Assembly (NCBI GenBank): GCA_014843695.1 | Contig: CM026401.1 | Location: 30,976,067 to 31,040,066 of the forward strand | DNA from: Archivesica marissinica | Lineage: Eukaryota; Mollusca; Bivalvia; Venerida; Vesicomyidae | Reading direction: 5' to 3' | DNA: 64,000 nt | Position numbers and translations under genes: made by a program | The notes under the pieces: generated by a model | The model's database searches: none | What the model saw: the letters and a program-made list of their open reading frames with translations, nothing else | Told to the model about the DNA's origin: nothing | Shown: positions 10,823 to 24,800 of the stretch, one piece after another | Layout: every line of letters begins with the position of its first letter | How positions within the stretch are numbered: position 1 is the first letter of the stretch

Positions 10823-11063
10823 TTAACCCATTCAACACCAAGTAACTCACATGGGCTGGTCCATAATATTCATAAACCAATAAATGAATCAGAAAATCAC
10901 ATTTGGACAAGTTCATTTATCAAAATGGGTAATTATGTCTAAAAATAGTCATATCACTGGCAAAAAGTGCAGATCCTGATGAGACGGCTCGTCACGAGCC
11001 GGCTCATCTGGATCTACACTTTTTGTAAGCCTATTTAGAGGTCTGTGGTGTTGAAAGGGTTAA
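10823..11063. mobile_element. TTAA-flanked MITE
   Basis: Ends TTAACCCATTCAACACCA and, inverted, TTAACCCTTTCAACACCA, one mismatch. The centre has a dyad, GGCTCGTCACGAGCC. Same type as 4928-5172. Confidence 0.85.
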
Positions 11064-11106
11064 ACCATTTTGCTGAGCGGCTGTACCACTTATGTAATTA
11101 CTGTTT

Positions 11107-11465
11107 TTAACCCTTTCCTTCTTAGAGATTTAGGTTAATATACTATTATATCTCCATACAAACGACAGCCATTTAGCTATCATGCAGTGGATAAGTAATC
11201 ACCATATCTATCCCACCTCCATAGATATTACTGGGACTACATAAAGATTAAGGTTAATATACTATTATATCTCCATACAAACGACAGCTATTTAGCTATC
11301 ATGCAGTGGATAAGTATTCGTCATATCTATCCCACCTACATAGATATTACTGGGACTACATGAGATTCTGGCCTTTATTATGAACATTGGTTTGGCTACT
11401 ACATTGTCAATGTATGTCATATTGGTAATGGCATCAAGAGGTGCTTCTATGAGGGAAAGGGTTAA
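11107..11465. mobile_element. TTAA-flanked MITE, source type of the intron 2 array
   Basis: The left end TTAACCCTTTCCTTCTTAGA is matched in inverse by the right end (TTAACCCTTTCCCTCATAGA). An internal unit with ACTATTATATCTCCATACAA is duplicated. The 65-bp array at 25690-26467 is made of the left end of this element family. Confidence 0.85.
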
Positions 11466-11624
11466 CCTTAGTATGTAGCCTTTTTAACCATAATATGTAG
11501 TTCTTATTTTAAAACACTCCTTGTCTCACATAATGAGATTTTTAACCACTGTCCAAACGCCTCCCAGTCATACTCAGCATTGAGACTGAGGAGTAATATG
11601 TAGATGATAACGAGGTACAAACCA

Positions 11625-11816
11625 AAGGTGCGAAAGGCTTGGAGTTCACGCACGGCTCTTGCCATTACGATTATGCCCTTAGGCAAGGCATTTAAATTCC
11701 ACATTGCCTCATCTTTCTACCTCGTAGCATCATGAATGATGTATTGAGAGTGATTAATGTAAGTTGTAGGAACCTGTTTCGCAATTAAGCTAACATAAAT
11801 TTGCATAAACTAAACC
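11625..11816 (+). mobile_element. SINE family A copy
   Basis: Family blocks present in order: GGTGCGAAAGGCTTGGAGTT, CCATTACGATTATGCCCTTA, GGCAAGGCATTTAAATTCCA, then GTTTCGCAATTAAGCTAACA. The tRNA-like head is lost. Confidence 0.8.
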
Positions 11817-12227
11817 AAAGAAAATAGGTGGGAGTATTTTGGCATATTATCGCCTGTTTGGTAAATATGATTGCATTGTAATTTGTATGTTTATTTCATC
11901 AAGCAAATGCTGCTCTTTAACGTTTAATATTATTTCATCAAGTTATTAATGTTTCCTATCTCATTTTATCAAAATACATATATCTGATGATCCCCACGTT
12001 CAAAGTTTAAACATAGGATATGCACGGGGAATATCAAAGTCGCTTTGGTCAAGTTACAGCCTCGCAAAATACAAAGTTTCATTCAATGCACCTGTTCCTC
12101 TGTGAACTGTACAATTTTTCTAAGATGATTAAGTTTGTACGTCGGTTCTGTAGACATCTGGAGTAGGCATCTTCTCTCTGTCCAGGGTGGCAAATACTGT
12201 GATGATGCTTCTTTCAAAAGGGTCCTC

Positions 12228-12532
12228 AGGGCGACTTGTGCTAATTATTAGCCCTAGGGACCCTGACTTCCTCCCCTGGGTGCCCCACTTCTCCCTAAAA
12301 TATTTGTTAAATTTTTTTACAACTTCCATGTATACAAAATTTTGTCCAGTACACTGGACCATTATAAAGCACTACTTCTATTCATATATTCTTAGAATAA
12401 TTATTATTCTATTTAATGGTCATATTGTGTATTTTAACACTATTTTGTTAATAAATAACACCATTTAAGGACGCAATCGTGCGCTCTCTCTCTCTCACTT
12501 CTCCCAAACAATTCTGACATAGAATGAGCCCT
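12228..12532. mobile_element. hAT-like MITE with 8-bp target duplication
   Basis: Ends AGGGCGACTT and ATGAGCCCT in CAGGGC/GCCCTG context, flanked by GGGTCCTC (12220-12227) and GGGTCCTT (12533-12540), 7 of 8 identical. The interior (CCATTATAAAGCACT, TTAATGGTCATA) recurs in copies at 24499-25381 and 30450-30722. Confidence 0.8.
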
Positions 12533-12768
12533 GGGTCCTTTTTAGGGCCACTGTCCTCACTGTCAGTTATCCCACGGAAGCATATAACCGACCATGCAGT
12601 TAGACATCAGAGCCGTGTCATATGTCACTTCTTGGTGCATATTAGTTTTCCGATAATGAATAATGATATGTGTTGATGTCTGATACGTGTGTGTTTATGT
12701 ATGTGTGTTGATATCTCATACATGTGTGCTGTGATGTCTGTACATGTATGTTGTTTGATATATTTCAG

Positions 12769-12893
12769 TATTAACATTTGTCAGAACTTGTGGAGAGATG
12801 TCCGTGTTCCGTGAATACTTTGGAAAAATTAGATGTCCGCAGGGAGGAGAGAAGGTTTTCAAGGATGAATGTGCTTTCTCCTTTGACAATCCT
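12769..12893 (+). CDS. USP5: USP5 exon 1 (first coding exon seen)
   Basis: Acceptor TATTTCAG at 12761-12768; ATG at 12798 with G at -3; donor CCT|GTAAGT at 12893/12894. Codes residues 1-32, including [17 protein letters not shown], a hallmark of the USP5/USP13 N terminus. The presence of an acceptor implies a 5' UTR exon upstream that I could not identify. Phase 0 exit. Confidence 0.9.
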
Positions 12894-15800
12894 GTAAGTA
12901 CATTAATGTATAGATCTATCAGCGTACCATACACATGATTATACTGTATCTGCCAATCCTGTAAGTACATATATGTATAGATCTGTCAGCGTACCATACA
13001 CATGACAATCCTGTAAGTACATATATGTATAGATCTGTCAGCGTACCATACACATGACAATCCTGTAAGTACATGTATGTATAGATCTGTCAGCGTACCG
13101 TACACATGATTATACTGTAAGTACATTAATGTATAGATCTATCAGCGTACCATACACATGGTTATACTGTAAGTACATTAATGTATAGATCTATCAGCGT
13201 ACCATACACATGGTTATACTGTAAGTACATTAATGTATAGATCTATCAGCGTACCATACACATGGTTATACTGTAAGTACATTAATGTATAGATCTATCA
13301 GCGTACCATACACATGGTTATACTGTAAGTACATTAATGTATAGATCTATCAGCCTACCATACACATGATTATACTGTAAGTACATTAATGTATAGATCT
13401 ATCAGCGTACCATACACATGGTTATACTGTAAGTACATTAATGTATAGATCTATCAGCGTACCATACACATGGTTATACTGTAAGTACATTAATGTATAG
13501 AACTATCAGCGTACCATAATGATACACATGGTTATACTGTAAGTACATTAATGTATAGATCTATCAGCGTACCATACACATGATTACCCTGTATCTGCCA
13601 ATCCTGTAAGTACATGTATGTATAGATCTGTAAGCGTACCGTACACATGACAATCCTGTAAGTACATGTATATAAAGATCTGTCAGCATACCATACACAT
13701 GCCAATCCTGTAAATACATGTATGTATAGATCTGTCAGCGTACCATACACATGCCAATCCTGTAAGTACATGTATGTATAGATCTATCAGCGTATCATAC
13801 ACATGACAATCCTGTAAGTACATGTATATAAAGGTCTGCCAGCGTACCATACACATGATTACCCTGTATCTGCCAATCCTGTAAGTACATGTATGTATAG
13901 ATCTGTCAGCGTACCATACACATGATTATCATAACTCTTTCTGGAGATGTAAATATCATAACTGTTACTGGATACATAGATACTTAACTCTTGTTGGAGA
14001 CATATGTAATGTGCTATATATTACAGGAATCAGAGACAGGGTTATATGTTTGTATGAGCACATTTCTGGGTGTTGGTAGGAAGCACGTTGACAGGTACTT
14101 CAAGAGAACAGGCAATGGCGTCTTCCTCCATTTAAGAAGAATTAGAAAAGAGGTTTGTAACACATCTGCTATTTATCAGAAGTTAGGACAAACTCTGCCT
14201 TTGTTAGTTATATATATATGTATGTACAAGTGCTCCCTCAGTGGGGGACATGCAATACCAGCTGATGTTAGTTATATATATGTATGTACAAGTGCTCCCT
14301 CAGTGTGAGGGGACATGCAATGCCAGCTGCTGTTAGTTATATATATGTATGTACAAGTGCTCCCTCACTGTGAGGGGATATGCAATACCAGCTGCTGTTA
14401 GTTATATATATGTATGTACAAGTGCTCCCTGTGAGGGGACATGCAATACCAGCTGATGTTAGTTATATATATGTATGTACAAGTGCTCCCTCAGTGTGAG
14501 GGGACATGCAATACCAACTGATGTTAGTTATATATATGTATGTACAAGTGCTCCCTCAGTGTGAGGGGACATGCAATACCAGCTGATGTTAGTTATATAT
14601 ATGTATGTACAAGTGCTCCCTCAGTGTGAGGGGACATGCAATACCAGCTGCTGTTAGTTATATATATGTATGTACAAGTGCTCCCTCAGTGTGAGGGGAC
14701 ATGCAATGCCAGCTGCTGTTAGTTATATATATGTATGTACAAGTGCTCCCTGTGAGGGGACATGCAATACCAGCTGATGTTAGTTATATATATGTATGTA
14801 CAAGTGCTCCCTCCGTGTGAGGGGACATGCAATACCAGCTGATGTTAGTTATATATATGTATGTACAAGTGCTCCCTCAGTGTGAGGGGACATGCAATAC
14901 CAGCTGATGTTAGTTATATATATGTATGTACAAGTGCTCCCTCAGTGTGAGGGGACATGCAATACCAGCTGATGTTAGTTATATATATGTATGTACAAGT
15001 GCTCCCTCACTGTGAGGGGACATGCAATACCAGCTGATGTTAGTTATATATATGTATGTACAAGTGCTCCCTGTGAGGGGACATGCAATACCAGCTGATG
15101 TTAGTTATATATATGTATGTACAAGTGCTCCCTGTGAGGGGACATGCAATACCAGCTGATGTTAGTTATATATATGTATGTACAAGTGCTCCCTCAGTGT
15201 GAGGGGACATGCAATACCAGCTGATGTTAGTTATATATATATATGTACAAGTGCTCCCTCAGTGTGAGGGGACATGCAATACCAGCTGATGTTAGTTATA
15301 TATATGTATGTACAAGTGCTCCCTCCGTGTGAGGGGACATGCAATACCAGCTGATGTTAGTTATATATATGTATATACAAGTGCTCCCTCAGTGTGAGGG
15401 GATATGCAATACCAGCTGATGTTAGTTATATATATGTATATACAAGTGCTCCCTCTGTGAGGGGATATGCAATACCAGCTGATGTTAGTTATATATATGT
15501 ATGTACAAGTGCTCCCTCCGTGTGAGGGGACATGCAATACCAGCTGATGTTAGTTATATATATGTATATACAAGTGCTCCCTCAGTGTGAGGGGATATGC
15601 AATACCAGCTGATGTTAGTTATATATATGTATGTACAAGTGCTCCCTCTGTGAGGGGATATGCAATACCAGCTGATGTTAGTTATATATATGTATATACG
15701 AGTGCTCCCTGTGAGGGGACATGCAATACCAGCTGATGTTAGTTATATATATGTATGTACTAGTGCTCCCTCCGTGTGAGGGGACATGCAATACCAGCTG

Positions 15801-18800
15801 ATGTTAGTTATATATATGTATATACAAGTGCTCCCTCAGTGTGAGGGGATATGCAATACCAGCTGATGTTAGTTATATATATGTATATACAAGTGCTCCC
15901 TATGTGAGGGGATATGCAATACCAGCTGATGTTAGTTATATATATGTATATACGAGTGCTCCCTGTGAGGGGATATGCAATACCAGCTGATGTTAGTTAT
16001 ATATATGTATATACAAGTGCTCCCTCAGTGTGAGGGGATATGCAATACCAGCTGATGTTAGTTATATATATGTATATATAAGTGCTCCCTCAGTGTGAGG
16101 GGATATGCAATACCAGCTGATGTTAGTTATATATATGTATATACGAGTGCTCCCTGTGAGGGGACATGCAATACCAGCTGATGTTTGTTATATATATGTA
16201 TGTACTAGTACTCCCTCAGTGTGAGGGGACATGCAATACCAGCTGCTGTAAGTTATATATATGTATGTACAAGTGCTCCCTCAGTGTGAGGGGACATGCA
16301 ATACCAGCTGCTGTAAGTTATATATATATGTATGTACAAGTGCTCCCTCACTGTGAGGGGACATGCAATACCAGCTGATGTTAGTTATATATATGTATGT
16401 ACAAGTGCTCCCTCAGTGTGAGGGGACATGCAATACCAGCTGCTGTAAGTTATATATATGTATGTACAAGTGCTCCCTCAGTGTGAGGGGACATGCAATA
16501 CCAGCTGATGTTAGTTATATATATGTATGTACAAGTGCTCCCTTTGAGGGGACATGCAATACCAGCTGATGTTAGTTATATATATGTATGTACAAGTGCT
16601 CCCTCAGTGTGAGGGACATGCAATACCAGCTGCTGTTAGTTATATATATGTATGTACAAGTGCTCCCTCACTGTGAGGGGAATGCAATACCAGCTGTGTA
16701 GTTATATATTTATTACAGTGCCCTCGTGTGGGGACATGCAATACCAGCTGTGTTAGTTATATATATGTATGTACAAGTGCTCCCTGTGAGGGGACATGCA
16801 ATACCAGCTGATGTTAGTTATATATATGTATGTACAAGTGCTCCCTCAGTGTGAGGGGACATGCAATACCAGCTGATGTTAGTTATATATATGTATGTAC
16901 AAGTGCTCCCTCAGTGTGAGGGGACATGCAATACCAGCTGATGTTAGTTATATATATGTATGTACAAGTGCTCCCTCAGTGTGAGGGGACATGCAATACC
17001 AGCTGATGTTAGTTATATATATGTATGTACAAGTGCTCCCTGTGAGGGGACATGCAATACCAGCTGATGTTAGTTATATATATGTATGTACAAGTGCTCC
17101 CTCAGTGTGAGGGGACATGCATACCACTGATGTTAGTTATATTTATGTACAAGTGCTCCCTCAGTGTGAGGGGACATGCATACCAGCTGATGTTAGTTAT
17201 ATATATGTATGTACAAGTGCTCCCTCGTGTGAGGGGACATGCAATACCAGCTGATGTTAGTTATATATATGTATGTACAAGTGCTCCCTCAGTGTGAGGG
17301 GATATGCAATACCAGCTGATGTTAGTTATATATATGTATATACAAGTGCTCCCTCTGTGAGGGGATATGCAATACCAGCTGATGTTAGTTATATATATGT
17401 ATGTACAAGTGCTCCCTCCGTGTGAGGGGACATGCAATACCAGCTGATGTTAGTTATATATATGTATGTACAAGTGCTCCCTCAGTGTGAGGGGATATGC
17501 AATACCAGCTGATGTTAGTTATATATATGTATATACAAGTGCTCCCTCTGTGAGGGGATATGCAATACCAGCTGATGTTAGTTATATATATGTATATACG
17601 AGTGCTCCCTGTGAGGGGATATGCAATACCAGCTGATGTTAGTTATATATATGTATGTACTAGTGCTCCCTCAGTGTGAGGGGACATGCAATACCAGCTG
17701 ATGTTAGTTATATATATGTATATACAAGTGCTCCCTCAGTGTGAGGGGATATGCAATACCAGCTGATGTTAGTTATATATATGTATATACAAGTGCTCCC
17801 TCTGTGAGGGGATATGCAATACCAGCTGATGTTAGTTATATATATGTATATACGAGTGCTCCCTGTGAGGGGACATGCAATACCAGCTGATGTTAGTTAT
17901 ATATATGTATGTACTAGTGCTCCCTCAGTGTGAGGGGACATGCAATACCAGCTGATGTTAGTTATATATATGTATGTACAAGTGCTCCCTCAGTGTGAGG
18001 GGACATGCAATACCAGCTGATGTTAGTTATATATATGTATTGTTGTGTTTTGTGGGGCATGCAATACCAGCTGCTGTAAGTTATATATATGTATGTACAA
18101 GTGCTCCCTCATGTGAGGGGACATGCAATACCAGCTGCTGTTAGTTATATATATGTATGTACAAGTGCTCCTGTGTGGGGGTTGTTTTATGTATGTACAA
18201 GTGCTCCCTCAGTGTGAGGGGACATGCAATACCAGCTGCTGTTAGTTATATATATGTATGTACAAGTGCTCCCTGTGTGAGGGGACATGCAATACCAGCT
18301 GATGTTAGTTATATATATGTATGTACAAGTGCTCCCTGTGAGGGACATGCAATACCAGCTGATGTTAGTTATATATATGTATGTACAAGTGCTCCCTCAC
18401 TGTGGGGGACATGCAATACCAACTGATGTTAGTTATATATATATGTATGTACAAGTGCTCCCTCACTGTGAGGGGACATGCAATACCAGCTGATGTTAGT
18501 TATATATATATGTATGTACAAGTGCTCCCTCAGTGTGAGGGGACATGCAATACCAGCTGCTGTTAGTTATATATATGTATGTACTAGTGCTCCCTCAGTG
18601 TGAGGGGACATGCAATACCAGTAGATGTTAGTTATACATATGTATTATATTCGAGTGTTCCCTGTTAGGGGACATGCAATACCAGCTGATGTTAGTNNNN
18701 NNNNNNNNNNNNNNNNNNNNNNNNNNNNNNNNNNNNNNNNNNNNNNNNNNNNNNNNNNNNNNNNNNNNNNNNNNNNNNNNNNNNNNNNNNNNNNNNNNNN

Positions 18801-21800
18801 NNNNNNNNNNNNNNNNNNNNNNNNNNNNNNNNNNNNNNNNNNNNNNNNNNNNNNNNNNNNNNNNNNNNNNNNNNNNNNNNNNNNNNNNNNNNNNNNNNNN
18901 NNNNNNNNNNNNNNNNNNNNNNNNNNNNNNNNNNNNNNNNNNNNNNNNNNNNNNNNNNNNNNNNNNNNNNNNNNNNNNNNNNNNNNNNNNNNNNNNNNNN
19001 NNNNNNNNNNNNNNNNNNNNNNNNNNNNNNNNNNNNNNNNNNNNNNNNNNNNNNNNNNNNNNNNNNNNNNNNNNNNNNNNNNNNNNNNNNNNNNNNNNNN
19101 NNNNNNNNNNNNNNNNNNNNNNNNNNNNNNNNNNNNNNNNNNNNNNNNNNNNNNNNNNNNNNNNNNNNNNNNNNNNNNNNNNNNNNNNNNNNNNNNNNNN
19201 NNNNNNNNNNNNNNNNNNNNNNNNNNNNNNNNNNNNNNNNNNNNNNNNNNNNNNNNNNNNNNNNNNNNNNNNNNNNNNNNNNNNNNNNNNNNNNNNNNNN
19301 NNNNNNNNNNNNNNNNNNNNNNNNNNNNNNNNNNNNNNNNNNNNNNNNNNNNNNNNNNNNNNNNNNNNNNNNNNNNNNNNNNNNNNNNNNNNNNNNNNNN
19401 NNNNNNNNNNNNNNNNNNNNNNNNNNNNNNNNNNNNNNNNNNNNNNNNNNNNNNNNNNNNNNNNNNNNNNNNNNNNNNNNNNNNNNNNNNNNNNNNNNNN
19501 NNNNNNNNNNNNNNNNNNNNNNNNNNNNNNNNNNNNNNNNNNNNNNNNNNNNNNNNNNNNNNNNNNNNNNNNNNNNNNNNNNNNNNNNNNNNNNNNNNNN
19601 NNNNNNNNNNNNNNNNNNNNNNNNNNNNNNNNNNNNNNNNNNNNNNNNNNNNNNNNNNNNNNNNNNNNNNNNNNNNNNNNNNNNNNNNNNNNNNNNTGCA
19701 CGTTTATACATACGACGCTTGTACGATCATACATACGACGCTTGCACGTTTATACATACGACGCTTTTTACGTTTATATATACGACGCTTGTACGATCAT
19801 ACATACGACGCTTGTACGTGTATATATACGACGCTTGTACGTTTATACATACGACGCTTTTTACGTTTATATATACGACGCTTGTACGTTTATACATACG
19901 ACGCTTGCACGTTTATACATACGACGCTTGCACGTTTATACATACGACACTTATGCGTTGATATATACGACGCTTGCACGATTATATATACGACGCTTGC
20001 ACGTTTATATATACGACGCTTGTACGTTTATATATACGACGCTTGTTCGATTATATATACGACGCTTGCACGTTTATACATACGACGCTTATGCGTTGAT
20101 ATATACGAAGCTTGCACGTTTATACATACGACGCTTGCACGTTTATACATACGACACTTATGCGTTGATATATACGACGCTTGTTCGATTATATATACGA
20201 CGCTTGCACGTTTATACATACGACACTTATGCGTTGATATATACGAAGCTTGGACGTTTATACATACGACGCTTGCACGTTTATACATACGACACGTATA
20301 AGAGAGGGAGGGCAAGTGCTCCCTCAGTGTGAGGGGACATGCAATACTAGCTGATGTTAGTTATATATATGTATGTACAAGTGCTCCATCAGTGTGAGGG
20401 GACATGCAATACCAGCTGATGTTAGTTATATACTGAGTCAAAAAAGAAACGATACCAAACTAAAAATGACGTAAAACGGATAAAACCATAGAAAGGTTTA
20501 ATATATTATTACGTATCAGTACCGGGTATCTTATTGCAACGTCAGCCAACCATAAACACAGGTAAATAAACACCCGATAATCCTGGAACGCCGAATTTCC
20601 GATTTGCACTCGCTCCTCAACAAAGACAACTTCCTACACATGTACAAATCGGAAAACCGGTTTATTGTACTGGTACTGCATTATCATCGAGGAAAAACAC
20701 CTTACATACCCATTGTTACCTCTAACAAAATGCCTAGGCTAAACCGCAATCGGAGAATGCGTGCCATTGGCATGATTGACGGCGGCTTACGTCAGCGTGA
20801 CGTCGCAAATCGACTCGGGGTTACGCGGATCACGATAACACGTCTACTTCGACGTTATCGAACACATGGATCGGTGGACGACCGTCCAAGATCTGGTCGA
20901 CCACGTGTGACGACGCGTGAACAGGACCGTCACATTCGGACGTCACATTTACGTGACCGGTTCCTACCTGCTACGCACACAGCTGCCGTTACTCCTGGGA
21001 TGACCAACAATCGCATCAGTGCACAAACAGTCAGGAACTGGCTCGGTGAACGTGGCATTCGTGCCTATCGGCTATACGTTGGACCCATCCTGACACGACG
21101 TCACCGTGACGTACGGCGGGAATGGACGACGGAATGTGCTCGCTGGACTCGGTTACAGTGGAATTCAGTGATGTTTAGCGATGAATCGCGGTTCTGTTTG
21201 CGTCGAGCGGATGGCAGAGAGCGGGTATATCGCAGACGCGGTGAACGTTACGCCGACGCATGTGTACGTCAGGTCGATCTGTTCGGGGGCGGAAGCGTTA
21301 TGGCGTGGGGCGGTATCACCTTCGGTAGTCGCACTGAACTGTTAGTGGTGGACGGGAACCTAAACGCCCAGCGGTACTGTGATGAGATCCTTGCGCCAGT
21401 TGTTGTGCCGTTCTTTAACGCCAACAGAAACGTCACACTGTTCCAACAGGACAACGCCAGGTGTCATACTGCTCGGATTTCCACCACATTATTGGAGCAG
21501 AACAATATTGAAACCCTGCCGTGGCCTGCTTTGTCACCAGACTTGTCACCCATAGAACATGTGTGGGATACGTTAGACCGCCGCGTCAGACGACGTCAGT
21601 CGGTAACGTTAAACCAACTGAGGGATGTTTTGCGTCAGGAGTGGACACATATTGACCAGCAAGAGATTCAGACACTCTTCCGTTCGATGCGACGGCGGTG
21701 CATTGCAGTGAGAGACGCAAATGGTGCCCATACTCGGTATTGACGTCTGTGTGAAAACTCCATTAGACCCCTGTCCGACGAATTACGTCATCACGCAGCA

Positions 21801-24800
21801 GACAGTTCCGGAAGCTCATTATGCTTTATGTGCTCCTCTTTCAAACATGTTGGACTATCATCTTATGAATTTTCAAAGAATTTTCTTAATAAATGTTGAA
21901 ATTATAGACACATAAACACCAGGTATCGTTTCTTTTTTGACTCAGTATATATATGTATGACAACCCCCAAACCAAACCACAGTTATAATATGTATTACAA
22001 GTGCTCCCTCAGTGTGAGGGGACATGCAATACCAGCTGATGTTAGTTATATATATGTATGTACAAGTGCTCCCTCAGTGTGAGGGGACATGCAATACCAG
22101 CTGATGTTAGTTATATATATGTATGTACAAGTGCTCCCTCAGTGTGAGGGGACATGCAATACCAGCTGATGTTAGTATAATGTATGTACAGTGCTCCTCG
22201 TGGGGGACATGCATACCAGCTGATGTTAGTTATATATATGTATGTACAAGTGCTTCAGTGGAGGGACATGCAATACCAGCTGATGTTAGTTATATATATG
22301 TATGTACAAGTGCTCCCTCAGTGTGAGGGGACATGCAATACCAACTGATGTTAGTTATATATATGTATGTACAAGTGCTCCCTCAGTGTGAGGGGACATG
22401 CAATACCAGCTGATGTTAGTTATATATATGTATGTACGAGTGCTCCCTCAGTGGGGGACATGCAATACCAACTGATGTTAGTTATATATATGTATGTACG
22501 AGTGCTCCCTCAGTGGGGGACATGCAATACCTGCTGATGTTAGTTATATATATGTATGTACACGTGCTCCCTCAGTGTGAGGGGACATGCAATACCAGCT
22601 GATGTTAGTTATATATATGTATATACGAGTGCTCCCTCCGTGTGAGGGGACAGCAATACCAGCTGATGTTAGTTATATATATGTACCGGTATATACTAGT
22701 GCTCCCTCAGTGTGAGGGGACATGCAATACCAGCTGCTGTTAGTTATATATATGTATGTACAAGTGCTCCCTCAGTGTGAGGGGACATGCAATGCCAGCT
22801 GCTGTTAGTTATATATATGTATGTACAAGTGCTCCCTCACTGTGAGGGGATATGCAATACCAGCTGCTGTTAGTTATATATATGTATGTACAAGTGCTCC
22901 CTGTTAGGGGACATGCAATACCAGCTGATGTTAGTTATATATATGTATGTACAAGTGTTCCCTCAGTGTGAGGGGACATGCAATACCAACTGATGTTAGT
23001 TATATATATGTATGTACAAGTGCTCCCTCAGTGTGAGTGGACATGCAATGCCAGCTGCTGTTAGTTATATATATGTATGTACAAGTGCTCCCTCACTGTG
23101 AGGGGATATGCAATACCAGCTGCTGTTAGTTATATATATGTATGTACAAGTGCTCCCTGTTAGGGGACATGCAATACCAGCTGATGTTAGTTATATATAT
23201 GTATGTACAAGTGTTCCCTCAGTGTGAGGGGACATGCAATACCAACTGATGTTAGTTATATATATGTATGTACAAGTGCTCCCTCAGTGTGAGTGGACAT
23301 GCAATACCAGCTGATGTTAGTTATATATATGTATGTACAAGTGCTCCCTCACTGTGAGGGGACATGCAATACCAGCTGATGTTAGTTATATATATGTATG
23401 TACAAGTGCTCCCTCACTGTGAGGGGACATGCAATACCAGCTGATGTTAGTTATATATATGTATGTACAAGTGCTCCCTCCGTGTGAGGGGACATGCAAT
23501 ACCAGCTGCTGTTAGTTATATATATGTATGTACAAGTGCTCCCTCAGTGTGAGGGGACATGCAATACCAGCTGATGTTAGTTATATATATGTATGTACAA
23601 GTGCTCCCTCAGTGTGAGGGGACATGCAATACCAGCTGATGTTAGTTATATATATGTATGTACAAGTGCTCCCTCACTGTGAGGGGACATGCAATACCAG
23701 CTGCTGTTAGTTATATATATGTATGTACAAGTGCTCCCTCAGTGTGAGGGGACATGCAATACCAGCTGATGTTAGTTATATATATGTATGTACAAGTGCT
23801 CCCTCAGTGTGAGGGGACATGCAATACCAGCTGATGTTAGTTATATATATGTATGTACAAGTGCTCCCTCAGTGTGAGGGGACATGCAATACCAGCTGAT
23901 GTTAGTTATATATATGTATGTACAAGTGCTCCCTGTGAGGGGACATGCAATACCAGCTGATGTTAGTTATATATATGTATGTACAAGTGCTCCCTCAGTG
24001 TGAGGGGACATGCAATACCAGCTGATGTTAGTTATATATATGTATGTACAAGTGCTCCCTCAGTGTGAGGGGACATGCAATACCAGCTGATGTTAGTTAT
24101 ATATATGTATGTACAAGTGCTCCCTCAGTGTGAGGGGACATGCAATACCAGCTGATGTTAGTTATATATATGTATGTACAAGTGCTCCCTCAGTGTGAGG
24201 GGACATGCAATACCTGCTGATGTTAGTTATATATATGTATGTACAAGTGCTCCCTCAGTGTGAGGGACATGCAATACCTGCTGATGTTAGTTATATATAT
24301 GTATGTACAAGTGCTCCCTCAGTGTGAGGGGACATGCAATACCAGCTGATGTTAGTTATATATATGTATGTACAGGTGCTCCCTCAGTGTGAGGGGACAT
24401 GCAATACCAGCTGATGTTAGTTATATATATGTATGTACTAGTGCTCCCTGTGTGGGGACATGCAATACCAGCTGATGTTTGACAATGTTGTATGCAGTCA
24501 GGGCTCATTCTGTGTCAGAATGTTTGGGAGAAGTGAGAAAGCGCGCGATTACGTCCTTGAATATAATAAATATCAACAAAATAGTGTTAAAGCAGCATTA
24601 CATCGTATTAAAGGATGTTTTGAGTAAAATATAAATACTAATATGTGTGTGTTTACAAAAATCTAAATAGTCGCTCAGAATCGATAAAATTCCAATAAAT
24701 TTAAACCGTCGTATACGCGAATTTGTTTATCAACACACGAAATGTAAACACGCACAGCGCGCATGTGTGAAACAACAGAGGATGTAGAAAACAACGTATA

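Noticed and set aside
18625..20332. Frames of 340-560 codons across the N block
   Set aside because: They are read through unknown bases and have no coding evidence.
14185..24480. CRISPR-like regular repeats
   Set aside because: Units are head-to-tail with no unique spacers and the genome is animal; this is a minisatellite.
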